Positions 18,501-24,699 of a stretch of 28,354 nucleotides of DNA are shown here, in pieces; within the stretch, counting starts at the first letter, position 1, and each line of letters begins with the position of its first letter. The stretch is from Cyanobacteria bacterium UBA11153 (lineage in GTDB: Bacteria; Cyanobacteriota; Cyanobacteriia; Cyanobacteriales; Coleofasciculaceae): contig DOIX01000295.1 in the NCBI GenBank assembly GCA_003511885.1, positions 1 to 28,354 on the forward strand, given 5' to 3'. A program made the translations under genes and the position numbers. The notes beneath the pieces were generated by a model that was not told the DNA's origin, did no database searches, and saw only the letters and a program-made list of their open reading frames with translations.

Positions 18501-19679
18501 GAGGTAATCATCACCTGCATCGCCGTAGAGAGAATTGTTCCCATCTCCACCAGAGAGAGAATCATTACCAAAACCACCAGAGAGATAATCTTCACCTGCA
18601 TCGCCATAAAGAGAATCGTTTCCATCTCCACCATAGAGAGAATCGTTTCCATCTCCACCATAGAGGTAATCGTAGCCAAAACCACCATCAAGGTAGTCAT
18701 TACCAGCGCCCCCATTCAGGACATTAGTAGCACTATTACCAAAAATGTTGTCATTGCTAGAAGTACCAATCACGTTTTCAATCTGTGCGCCATAAGCAAC
18801 GGAAGTACCATAGGGTGTAGCGTAGTAAATCAGACCGCTAGTGTTCTTAGTATTGTCTCTCGGTTGATAGGATTCTGAATTAAAGGCACTTTTCAGCGTG
18901 CTAATGTTGCCTTCTCTGATATCAAGGTGATAGCCATTAGGATTGAATGCCAGTTTTGAAAAGTCAAATGTGTCTGTTCCGCCACTATCCCATACAGACA
19001 GTTTCATTTGTTGGTTGCTATTGCCTTGATAGCGCGAACCATCGCTGTAGTTATATACAGTATCAAACTTATACGTGGTGTTGCTAGAATTAAATATTCT
19101 TGCCCCATATAGGTATTGAATAGCCCGAATGTCATAGGACATTGGCGTACCTGCATACCTTCCTACATCGTTGTAGGACATGATGGTGTTAGTGCTATTG
19201 TCTTGAGAGTAGGGCAGAAATAAACCTTGACCTTTCCCTTTTTCTCCGTTGTAGTTACCAGGATGCTTTAATCCAAGGGCATGACCAATTTCGTGCAAAG
19301 CGACTTCAAGAAAACGATTTCCAATACCTGTATCAGAATCTTTTCCCAGTTTAATATCCGTATGGTTGAGTTTATTAGTACCCCAAGTTGTAGGGTTCCA
19401 CCACTTTACATCCTCTTTGTAATATGTCACTCCACCTGTTCCGTTTTCTCCCCCAATACGAAGATTTCCACCACTAGCAACTTGTTGGAACGTGATATTG
19501 GCAACGTTACTCCATTGTTTAAGTGCCTCTTGCACCATTGCGACTTGACTGAAATTAAGTCCATCGTTACCAGTGGTATCAATACTATAGGTTAGAACAA
19601 CGGCTTTTCCTGTATCAGTCCAATATGTTCCATGTAATAGGGCATCGATATTGTTATTGCCAGAAGGTTTGAAACCCAT
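15552..19679 (-). CDS. Serralysin-like M10 metalloprotease with RTX repeats
   Basis: A 1375-residue protein. Residues about 12-205 form an M10 zinc protease domain: HEIGHALGLKH at 129-139 gives the three His ligands (129, 133, 139) and Glu130, and TIMSY (M167) is the Met-turn. A serralysin-type linker follows to about 310, then calcium-binding GGxGxD RTX nonapeptides. Eight modules of about 100-130 residues alternate VDSTGD-type strands, a LENLTLTG strand and RTX blocks. The end (about 1275-1375: DKFVF, DTITDF, then FFDADG and a hydrophobic tail) is typical of type I secretion substrates. There is no N-terminal signal peptide, which fits that route; the exporter is not in the window. AAGGAG precedes the ATG. 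Such proteases act outside the cell. The nearest promoter-like motif lies 174 bases upstream. Confidence 0.93.
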   Translation of the reverse strand: MGFKPSGNNNIDALLHGTYWTDTGKAVVLTYSIDTTGNDGLNFSQVAMVQEALKQWSNVANITFQQVASGGNLRIGGENGTGGVTYYKEDVKWWNPTTWGTNKLNHTDIKLGKDSDTGIGNRFLEVALHEIGHALGLKHPGNYNGEKGKGQGLFLPYSQDNSTNTIMSYNDVGRYAGTPMSYDIRAIQYLYGARIFNSSNTTYKFDTVYNYSDGSRYQGNSNQQMKLSVWDSGGTDTFDFSKLAFNPNGYHLDIREGNISTLKSAFNSESYQPRDNTKNTSGLIYYATPYGTSVAYGAQIENVIGTSSNDNIFGNSATNVLNGGAGNDYLDGGFGYDYLYGGDGNDSLYGGDGNDSLYGDAGEDYLSGGFGNDSLSGGDGNNSLYGDAGDDYLSGGFVGNDYLDGGTGNDSMSGGAGNDTYVVDSTGDVITEYFDGGIDRVYSSISYSLAYNIENLNLTGSAYFGYGNSLNNTIIGNDYNNYLSGGDGNDTLYGYGGNDTLSGDFGNDYLDGGTGNDSMYGGTGNDTYVVDSYGDFVTENLNQGTDTVYSSIGYTLENNLENLTLTGSAYYGYGNNLNNSISGNGYDNLLIGGDGNDTLYGNGGNDTLLGSNGNDSLIGGDGNDFLIGEVGNDSMFGGTGNDTYGVDSTSDAITENFNEGIDTVSSSINYSLGNNLENLTLIGTAYSGYGNSLNNNISGNGENNYLSGGDGNDFLYGDDGNDTLFGGNGNDTLKGGKGNDLMSGGTGDDTYIVDSTGDVTTENLNEGTDIVYSSVNYTLGNNVENLTLTDAAVSGNGNSINNTIRGNLFNNSLSGGDGNDVLYGDNGNDTLIGGNGNDTLDGGKGNDSMFGGTGDDTYIVDSTGDVVTENLNEGTDTVSSSINYSLGNNLENLTLIGSAYSGYGNSLNNNISGNGENNYLSGGDGNDTLSGGNGNDTLSGGTGNDTLSGGNGNDTLSGGTGNDSMYGGTGDDTYIVDSTGDVVTENLNEGTDTVSASINYTLGNNLENLTLIGTAYSGSGNSLNNTISGNNYNNYLNGGAGHDTLYGYGGNDTLDGSTGDDRMYGGTGDDIYIVDSTRDTIIENLNEGIDTVSTSVNYTLGNNLENLTLTGTAYSGYGNTLNNTISGNIYNNYLWGADGNDSLYGYGGNDTLSGGNGNDYLDGGTGNDWMYGGTGDDSYSVDSASDVVTEYLNEGTDTVYSSVSYSLGNNIEHLTLTGTAYSGYGNSLNNSISGNSYNNYLSGGDGNDTLIGNAGNDTLVGGFGNDILTGGADADKFVFNSRYEGIDTITDFISQQGDKLLVSASGFGGGLNLGALFSSQFIIGSGASDTSDRFIYNSSTGGLFFDADGIGASSQVQFAKLSTGLNLISSDIVVV

Positions 19680-19852
19680 AGCGATTAGCTCCTTGTCAAT
19701 GTAATGTTTGAATGTTGGATTGGGTTTGGGTGGTCAGAAATTTTATCCAACCAATCTTGCAGCTTAGTATTAGTTATTTGGATGTGTCAGTAAATTGGTT
19801 GAAGATTGAAGTCTGAGCTAAGGCGGAAATTTGCTTGCTCTCCTTCTGTATC

Positions 19853-19886
19853 TTTAATAGGTGTGGGGAAAATTGAGTTATGCAGT
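19853..19886 (-). promoter_or_regulatory. Promoter-like motif, copy C
   Basis: On the - strand, ACTGCATAACTC, then CACACCTATTAAA and GATACAGAAGGAG, with the fixed 22-base spacing. It lies 174 bases upstream of the RTX protease start. Confidence 0.5.
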
Positions 19887-19954
19887 TAGTTGTTGTTGGT
19901 TGCTGCATACGCAATGTTATTGTTGCCAGTTGCAGTTACGGTGGTTGTATTCAT
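19886..19954 (-). CDS. Possible 22-residue peptide gene
   Basis: A short frame encoding MNTTTVTATGNN...NNN. AAGGA lies 9 bases before its ATG, and its stop abuts the promoter-like motif copy C. It is not recognised, and length alone makes it doubtful. The Asn-rich end could be chance, so treat it as a candidate leader or small peptide. Confidence 0.2.
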   Translation of the reverse strand: MNTTTVTATGNNNIAYAATNNN

Positions 19955-20090
19955 AATCAGTCCTTGGTTACTTAGGTGTCTTTAACAGGGTTGAAAAAGT
20001 AAGCACTGTGCGATCGTGCGCTTTCGCTAATCGCCCTCTATATATAAATCAGGTGAAAATTCCGATTTTTATGCAAAATTGGGGAAAATA

Positions 20091-20193
20091 TATAGCAACC
20101 CTAAATGAGTCGCAACAAGCGATAGGTTTGAAACCCAGGGATAGCAAGGATCGTGCCGCAGAAAATTGCCACAACTGATTTAGGATTGCTATA
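20091..20193. mobile_element. MITE-like element, 103 bp
   Basis: Terminal inverted repeats TATAGCAACCCTAAAT (20091) and ATTTAGGATTGCTATA (20178-20193) match at 15 of 16 positions. The interior is short and non-coding. TATA at both tips is compatible with a TA target site. The remainder of the 19680-20474 gap holds motif copy C, a lone right end and palindromic element 2, and no convincing gene. Confidence 0.6.
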
Positions 20194-20291
20194 GAGTTAT
20201 GCAGTTAGTTGTTGCTTGCGATCGCCGTCCCAAATGATTGGTTATGTGTTCTGCTGCTGAAACCTGCTCTGTGTGGGCGTTTTACCTGATA

Positions 20292-20321
20292 AAATTTCCA
20301 CAACTTATTTAGGATTGCTAT
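20292..20321. repeat. Lone copy of the MITE right end
   Basis: Thirty bases matching 20163-20192 of the MITE-like element at 28 positions, including ATTTAGGATTGCTAT, without a left partner nearby. It is a truncated or deleted copy. Confidence 0.6.
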
Positions 20322-20336
20322 CGTTGTTACATCCGC

Positions 20337-20463
20337 CGGAGGTTAAAACCTCCGTCTCATAGCGAAAGTCAGTTAAAACTGACTGAAGGTTGAAGTTTTT
20401 AAAGCTTTGAGTCCTCTTGAGAGGACTTGAGCTATTAGTCAGTGGTTTTAACCACTGACGGGA
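20337..20463. repeat. Multi-hairpin palindromic element 2
   Basis: Four palindromes at 20337-20354, 20367-20384, 20410-20427 and 20438-20459 (10-bp stem), with the linkers CTCATAGC and GAGCTATTAG seen in element 1. Stem sequences differ from element 1 while pairing is kept. It begins 12 bases after the stop of the small secreted protein. Confidence 0.85.
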
Positions 20464-20474
20464 TTAGGTTGGTA

Positions 20475-20873
20475 TCAGTATTTGTTGGACGAAATCGCTC
20501 CACTATCTGGTCCGTATTCACCACCATAACCCCAGACTCTTACAGTATTAGTCTCACAAAGATTGAATTGTCCCTTGTCGTAAGAACCATCCTCGTAAAC
20601 AGCTTTGATATCCCACAAACATTGATTGGAATTGTTATTAAACTCTACAAAAAATTCGTCGTGACTCTGTAGCACGCTATCGCCTAGTCTGTCCCTCCCC
20701 CAATTACTTGAGTTAGCAGAGGACACGTATAAATTTGTCATGACTAAATCGGTGTCGTTGACCATGGTGAAGTCTTGTTGACCAGCTAAGGCACTTGCGA
20801 CATTAAATGAAGCAATTGGGAATGCTAGAACTGTACCTATGGCGACTTGGCGGCATAAATTTTGCAGATTCAT
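20475..20873 (-). CDS. Small secreted protein with two cysteines
   Basis: A 132-residue protein. Residues 1-30 are a signal peptide (VAIGTVLAFPIASFNVASALA, cleavage likely after ALA). The mature 102 residues begin with a FTMVNDTDL strand, then LYVSSANSSNWGRDRLG, VEFNN, QCLWDIKAVYEDGSYDKG and NLCE. C85 and C106 could form a disulfide. I recall small exported proteins of this pattern in cyanobacteria and some proteobacteria, but no function. The fold is probably a compact beta-sandwich. AAGGAG lies 5 bases before the ATG, and promoter-like motif copy D lies 58 bases upstream, with two further copies behind it. Likely expressed with the neighbouring extracellular protease. Confidence 0.75.
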   Translation of the reverse strand: MNLQNLCRQVAIGTVLAFPIASFNVASALAGQQDFTMVNDTDLVMTNLYVSSANSSNWGRDRLGDSVLQSHDEFFVEFNNNSNQCLWDIKAVYEDGSYDKGQFNLCETNTVRVWGYGGEYGPDSGAISSNKY

Positions 20874-20930
20874 AGGAACTCCTTTTCGTTTATAACTGAA
20901 GGTTAAATTGGTTATCTTTCCTTCTGTATC

Positions 20931-20964
20931 TTTAATAGGTGTGACTGAAATGGACTTATGCAGT
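20931..20964 (-). promoter_or_regulatory. Promoter-like motif, copy D
   Basis: On the - strand, ACTGCATAAGTCC, then CACACCTATTAAA and GATACAGAAGGA. The downstream box lies 58 bases from the secreted-protein ATG. GACTGAAAT and ATTTCAGTC flank its core as an inverted repeat (20943-20977). Confidence 0.55.
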
Positions 20965-21015
20965 TTTGATTTCAGTCCCCTTGTAGGTTGAAGTTGTTGG
21001 TTTGGCTTCTCTATC

Positions 21016-21049
21016 CTTATTAGGTGTGACTGAAATCGACGTATGCAGT
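21016..21049 (-). promoter_or_regulatory. Promoter-like motif, copy E
   Basis: About 60 bases around this copy repeat copy D, 85 bases away, with moderate divergence. Boxes read ACTGCATACGTCG and CACACCTAATAAG. The inverted repeat GACTGAAA/TTTCAGTC is retained. No gene starts between copies D and E. Confidence 0.45.
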
Positions 21050-21200
21050 TTAATTTTCAGTCCCATTGAAAATAGAGTAACGACACACCCTTAACGATGT
21101 TAGAAACTGGTTAGCAATTCCCGTTAGTAACTTTTAAGGAGAACTTATGTACCAGCACCATCGGTGATGAAAGTTACAGCAGCTTGCCGCAGACTCAAGC

Positions 21201-21234
21201 TTTAATAGGTGCAGTGAAATTGAACTGATGCAGT
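21201..21234 (-). promoter_or_regulatory. Promoter-like motif, copy F
   Basis: Boxes ACTGCATCAGTTC and GCACCTATTAAAG at the fixed spacing. It overlaps the 3' end of the 52-residue gene and supplies that gene's last codons and stop. Confidence 0.4.
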
Positions 21235-21360
21235 AGTGTGCCGTTCAAAAATAAATTCGCTATAGTCAGCTATAGTGTCGAGGTTGAGGGAATTGAGGAC
21301 AATCTCAGCCGCTAACCATAAGATTGTTTTGATAAGTAGTTTTTTCCAGGAAACTTTCAT
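21202..21360 (-). CDS. 52-residue conserved-looking membrane peptide
   Basis: A short gene reading MKVSWKKLLIKTILWLAAE, then IVLNSLNLDTIADYSEFIFE and a variable tail. One hydrophobic helix (about 8-25) precedes the acidic motif DTIADYSEF. I recall small cyanobacterial proteins with the same basic start, W-L-x-x-E and LADYSEF elements, so the frame is likely real although function is unknown. AAAGG lies about 10 bases before the ATG, a weak ribosome binding site. The last 10 residues (TASVQFHCTY) coincide with promoter-like motif copy F and may not be ancestral. The rest of the 20874-21702 gap holds motif copies D and E, a HIP1 site and a hairpin repeat. Confidence 0.55.
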   Translation of the reverse strand: MKVSWKKLLIKTILWLAAEIVLNSLNLDTIADYSEFIFERHTTASVQFHCTY

Positions 21361-21634
21361 GGGCTTCAACCTTTGCACTCATGGTAAAACCAGGGTTGTT
21401 CAATTCCCAACCGCGATCGCATAATGAAAAGAAGATTAGGTGAGGAAGAATAGCAATCCGCCCAGAGTAGCGCTTTGCCAATCATCGATCTATTAGCAGA
21501 TCGCTCTTCTATACTTAGATATAGATATGACTCCAAGTCGCTTATGCAGCACCACTCGTCAGGAGGAAGGCAACCTCAAGATTGTGTCGAAGAAATGCGT
21601 CTCGCCTTTGCTGCCCGCTGACATTCCTGAATTT

Positions 21635-21660
21635 GTTGGGTGTCGTACCCTCCACCCAAC
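21635..21660. repeat. GTTGGGTG/CACCCAAC hairpin repeat
   Basis: A perfect 8-bp stem with a 10-nt loop, resembling the TTGTTGGGT...ACCCAACCTACG repeat that I recall as widespread in Nostocales. It sits 40 bases before the DUF29 start. Confidence 0.6.
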
Positions 21661-21702
21661 CTACGAATCTCGACTGGAACTAGTACAGAAGGATAAACTG
21701 CT

Positions 21703-22170
21703 ATGGCAACCTGTTCTCAACCCCAACTCAATCAAATCCTTTATGAACAGGATTTTTATTTGTGGATACAAACAACTGCACAATTGCTGAAAGAACGTCG
21801 CTTTGAAGAGGTAGAATGGTCAAATCTAATTGAAGAAATCGAAAGCATGGGACGAAGTGAGAAAAAGGAACTTAAAAGCAGATTAATTGTCCTGATTGAA
21901 CATCTACTTAAGTTGATGTATTGGGAATCAGAGAAAGCCTATAATGCCAGGGGGTGGCGCAATACAGTTGTCGAACAGAGAAGGCAGATTTGCTTATCTC
22001 TTGAAGATAGTCCGAGCCTCAGATCCCTTTTAGTAGATATGTTTCGAGATTCCTACCACATAGCTAGAGAGGATACGTTGCAAAAATATCAATTATCCTC
22101 CAATCTTTTCCCGTTAGATCCTCCTTTTACACTAGAAGATGTTCTTAACTCTGACTATTTACCTCAATAG
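21703..22170 (+). CDS. DUF29 family protein
   Basis: A 155-residue, all-helical protein with the DUF29 signature: LYEQDFYLWIQTTAQLLKER, FEEVEWSNLIEEIESMGRSE, an IEHLLKLMYW helix and WRNTVVEQRRQI, then a YHIAREDT segment and a FPLDPPFTLEDVL end. The length is normal for the family. Function is unknown; DUF29 genes are often multicopy and linked to mobile or toxin-antitoxin-like regions in cyanobacteria. AAGGA lies about 10 bases before the ATG. The gene stands alone, divergent from the 52-residue gene and convergent with the amidohydrolase. Confidence 0.9.
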   Translation: MATCSQPQLNQILYEQDFYLWIQTTAQLLKERRFEEVEWSNLIEEIESMGRSEKKELKSRLIVLIEHLLKLMYWESEKAYNARGWRNTVVEQRRQICLSLEDSPSLRSLLVDMFRDSYHIAREDTLQKYQLSSNLFPLDPPFTLEDVLNSDYLPQ

Positions 22171-22195
22171 ATACTGTTATTAGTTGTTAGTGATT

Positions 22196-22301
22196 TGTGA
22201 TTTGTTATTTGAACAACGAACAACGAACAACCAATAACCAACAACCAACAACCAATAACCAACAACCAACAACTAATAACTAATAACTAATAACTAACTC
22301 A
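22196..22301. repeat. Heptanucleotide tandem array (AACAACC/AATAACC/AATAACT)
   Basis: About 105 bases with a 7-base period between two convergent genes (DUF29 and the amidohydrolase). It is an STRR-type array with three heptamer variants in blocks. Confidence 0.85.
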
Positions 22302-22303
22302 AC

Positions 22304-23692
22304 TTACAGAGCCACCGCCATCAGGTTTGACGGTAAAGATTGACGCAAACGATCGCCATACAAGGATAGCGCATTTCCACCTAGTAATAATCCTAGATGT
22401 TCGCGGTCGTAATCGGTAACTGTTGCTGCATCTGTGACGCAGTTATGGAGTACGCCATCCCAATGTCCGTAATCGCCAGAGAAGCAAGCAATCTTTTTAC
22501 CAACTTCACCCATGGCAATGTGTAAATATGCAGGACCGGGATCGTCGGATTCAAAGGAGGTAAAGATTTGTCCCCGTTCAAAATAGTCTAAGGGATCTCG
22601 ATGGCGTAGGTCATAATGTTCGTACAAACTAGCATCATCAATCTTTGTGGGATCGTGTTTGGCATTCCACAATAAATCGAAAAGATTCTTCGCTTGACTA
22701 ATAATATTGACGTTATCGCGTCCGCCTTTTTCCTGAATCATTAATTTGGTGAATTCCATCAAAGATGGGCGGTATGGATTTTTGGGATCGAAGTCGCGGA
22801 TGCGTTTTTCCCAATGTTCGTGGAAAGCGTGGGCTAAGTCGGGAACCCACCCACAACCTCCTTCTAAAAAGCCTACTCGTAAGGTCGGAAATTCTTCAAA
22901 CGCGCCATCAAAAATCATCCTTGCTAAGGCTAATTGTTGTTGGTTACGCTGAACGAAAATATGAGTGAGAACGAAGGTTTCCATGTGATCGGCAATACCA
23001 CCTACCATATAGGAACCTGGACCACCATGAATGCCTAAGCCAATATTTAGATCCACAGCAGCTTGTAAAATAGGACGGAAGTCTGGATGACTAATTGCTT
23101 TACAAGTGCGAATCTCTGGAAAAGCATCGGGGGCTTGAGGATGGGGCACGGGTAAATTAGGTGCAACAGCAACACTAATCATCCCTAATTCATTGACGCA
23201 GCGATACATTTCTTTTACCGCTTCTTCCACATCTTGTAGAGGAATTACACCAATCGGTTTCAGGCGATTATCGTATCCTCGGCAATCATCCGCCATGTAA
23301 CTGTTATAGGCTTGGCAGAGTGCGATCGCAAAATCTTTATCCATAATACTGGAAAAAATCAGATTCAGCGTCCCATATATTGTATGGACATCAATCCCTT
23401 CTTGGTCCATGTGTTCGATGCGGATTTTATTGAACATCGCACCCAATGTGGTATCGGGATGCAAGTTACGAAAACCGCCTTTGCCTAACCCTTGAGGTTG
23501 GGGAAACATCCGCAATAAATCATTTTTTCCGGTAGCGGGGTTAAAGTCGATGATTTTTGCCCGTTGATCCCCTAGACTATCAATAACCAAACCGACGCGA
23601 TCGCGATATTCTGGTTCCAGATAATCCCGCATAATCATCGGATTTTCTAGTTTATGGGCATCTGCGTCAATTACTGGCAAACCTTGGTACAT
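22304..23692 (-). CDS. Amidohydrolase family protein (PF04909 type)
   Basis: A 462-residue metal-dependent hydrolase of the amidohydrolase-2 (ACMSD-like) family. Visible metal-site motifs are IDADAH at 8-13 (D11, H13), GIHGGPG with H222, the LEGGCGWVP turn after a beta strand, and FSGDYGHWDG with D407. The ATG at 23692 is chosen because AGGAG lies 5 bases before it; a GTG two codons earlier overlaps that site. The substrate cannot be told from sequence; relatives include decarboxylases and hydrolases of aromatic or cyclic compounds. The length is above the roughly 300-350 of ACMSD, because of an insert in about 50-90 and an extended C-terminus. Next gene on the same strand upstream is the Mpo1-like protein, 115 bases away, separated by a repeat array. 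Confidence 0.88.
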   Translation of the reverse strand: MYQGLPVIDADAHKLENPMIMRDYLEPEYRDRVGLVIDSLGDQRAKIIDFNPATGKNDLLRMFPQPQGLGKGGFRNLHPDTTLGAMFNKIRIEHMDQEGIDVHTIYGTLNLIFSSIMDKDFAIALCQAYNSYMADDCRGYDNRLKPIGVIPLQDVEEAVKEMYRCVNELGMISVAVAPNLPVPHPQAPDAFPEIRTCKAISHPDFRPILQAAVDLNIGLGIHGGPGSYMVGGIADHMETFVLTHIFVQRNQQQLALARMIFDGAFEEFPTLRVGFLEGGCGWVPDLAHAFHEHWEKRIRDFDPKNPYRPSLMEFTKLMIQEKGGRDNVNIISQAKNLFDLLWNAKHDPTKIDDASLYEHYDLRHRDPLDYFERGQIFTSFESDDPGPAYLHIAMGEVGKKIACFSGDYGHWDGVLHNCVTDAATVTDYDREHLGLLLGGNALSLYGDRLRQSLPSNLMAVAL

Positions 23693-23767
23693 AATCACTC
23701 CTGTTGAAGGGTCAAATTTTTTATGTTACTAAAATCTTGAGAGTGAGGAGAGGGGGAAGAGAATTTT

Positions 23768-23820
23768 CACTTTTGACTTTTGACTTTATTCCCTAGCCCC
23801 TAGCCCCTAGCCCCTAGCCC
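23768..23820. repeat. Heptanucleotide arrays TTTTGAC and CCCCTAG
   Basis: Two short period-7 arrays in series. The CCCCTAG array runs into the 3' end of the Mpo1-like gene and supplies its last codons and TAG stop. Confidence 0.85.
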
Positions 23821-24109
23821 CTTTTCTAGGGCGGAATCCAAACCAATTTTCAAAAGACCAGGACATGGAGGCTAAGATGGTGACACCGGGATACTTTCTG
23901 AAAGCGGGTTCGTTTTTCTCAAAGAAGGTATGTCCGCCGATAGCCAAGACTTGGGTTAAGACTAGGCAAACCAGAGTTAACCGCCAATCGTAGAACAGCA
24001 GGAATACCGCTGCGATCGCAAGTATATTGGTAATATGGTGCAGCACTTGATTGATGGGATGCTGGTGAGATGCGATAAAGTGGGCTTTTGCCTCATCAAA
24101 GTAGCTCAC
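23807..24109 (-). CDS. Mpo1-like (DUF962) membrane protein
   Basis: A 100-residue protein starting with GTG; AGGAGA lies 7 bases before it. HPINQVLHHITN at 17-28, membrane helices at about 27-42 and 45-58, GHTFFEKNEPAF at 59-70 and SWSFENWF match the DUF962 family. Its yeast member Mpo1 is a dioxygenase in 2-hydroxy fatty acid breakdown with metal-binding histidines; H17, H24, H25 and H60 are candidates here. The enzymatic role in this organism is inferred from the family. The last five residues (KGARG) and the stop are read from a CCCCTAG repeat array, so the original C-terminus may have been altered. A relic of a close paralogue lies at 25105-25195. Confidence 0.8.
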   Translation of the reverse strand: MSYFDEAKAHFIASHQHPINQVLHHITNILAIAAVFLLFYDWRLTLVCLVLTQVLAIGGHTFFEKNEPAFRKYPGVTILASMSWSFENWFGFRPRKGARG

Positions 24110-24179
24110 GGGGATTCTCTCCTAGAGTGACTGGCAATAAGGTATCACAAATATTACAGATCGGTTATATATAACGGCG

Positions 24180-24212
24180 AAATCCTAGACTTCTTGGAGA
24201 AGTCGGGGATTT
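24180..24212. repeat. GACTTCT/AGAAGTC hairpin repeat
   Basis: AAATCC-TA-GACTTCT-TGG-AGAAGTC-GG-GGATTT folds into a long interrupted stem. The GAAGTCGGGGAT core is a form I recall as a dispersed repeat in Nostocales. It lies between divergent genes (Mpo1-like and the HNH-partner gene). Confidence 0.7.
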
Positions 24213-24297
24213 CAAGGAGAGGCGGTAAACCGATCGCAAATAGCTAGGATGCGTTACCCTAGTCTTATAGAGTCGAGAAGTGGTAGCAAGGAACCTG

Positions 24298-24699
24298 ATG
24301 CTTACTATTCAAGTTGAAGCGAAAGTTTCAGCCGCACAACTAATCGAGGCAGTCGAAACTATGCCCACAGGAGAATTGGAAGAGTTTATTGCTCATCTCC
24401 TCAAGTTACGTGCCCAACGATTAGCGCCTAATCTGTCGGCAAATGAGTCGGAATTGCTTTTGAAAATTAATCGGGGTATTCCGGTTTCTATCCAAAATAG
24501 GTTTAATGAGTTAGTGGCTAAAAGAGCTGCCTTAACCCTGACAACGGAAGAGCATACCGAACTTCTGCAACTGACAGATGAAATTGAAAATCTGGATGCA
24601 GCACGAGTCATATATCTTGGGGAAGTTGCTCGTCTGCGCAATGTTTCCTTGACTCAGGTAATGGCAGATTTGGGAATCCCGACTCCTGCTTATGTCTGA
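24298..24699 (+). CDS. Small helical protein coupled to HNH endonuclease
   Basis: A 133-residue protein. The ATG at 24298 is preferred over a GTG at 24280 because AAGGA lies just before it. It is all helical: VSAAQLIEAVETMPTGELEEFI, a LLKLRAQRLAP helix, a LTTEEHTELLQLTDEIE coiled-coil-prone helix and a LRNVSLTQVMADLGI end. Its stop overlaps the HNH gene start by 8 bases, so the two are translationally coupled. I recall this pair as common in cyanobacteria. The first protein may be an antitoxin-like or accessory partner of the nuclease, but no activity is known and no DNA-binding motif is clear. Confidence 0.75.
   Translation: MLTIQVEAKVSAAQLIEAVETMPTGELEEFIAHLLKLRAQRLAPNLSANESELLLKINRGIPVSIQNRFNELVAKRAALTLTTEEHTELLQLTDEIENLDAARVIYLGEVARLRNVSLTQVMADLGIPTPAYV

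Noticed and set aside
15746..18715. Val/Met/Thr-rich frames within the RTX gene
   Set aside because: Out-of-frame readings of GGxGxD repeats; their composition is an artefact of the repeat codons.
21147..21203. AAGGAG plus ATG on the + strand followed by two tiny frames (MYQHHR, then MKVTAACRRLKL)
   Set aside because: A good ribosome binding site but only 6 and 12 codons; probably chance or the start of a lost gene.
21527..21790. An 87-residue + strand frame before DUF29
   Set aside because: It runs through a hairpin repeat and overlaps the DUF29 start in another frame; nothing in it resembles a known family.
22196..22301. CRISPR-like spacing of AACAACC units
   Set aside because: The period is 7 bases with no spacers, so it is a tandem array.
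22746..22968. Two + strand frames opposite the amidohydrolase
   Set aside because: Antisense to well-conserved coding sequence with metal-site motifs; no independent support.
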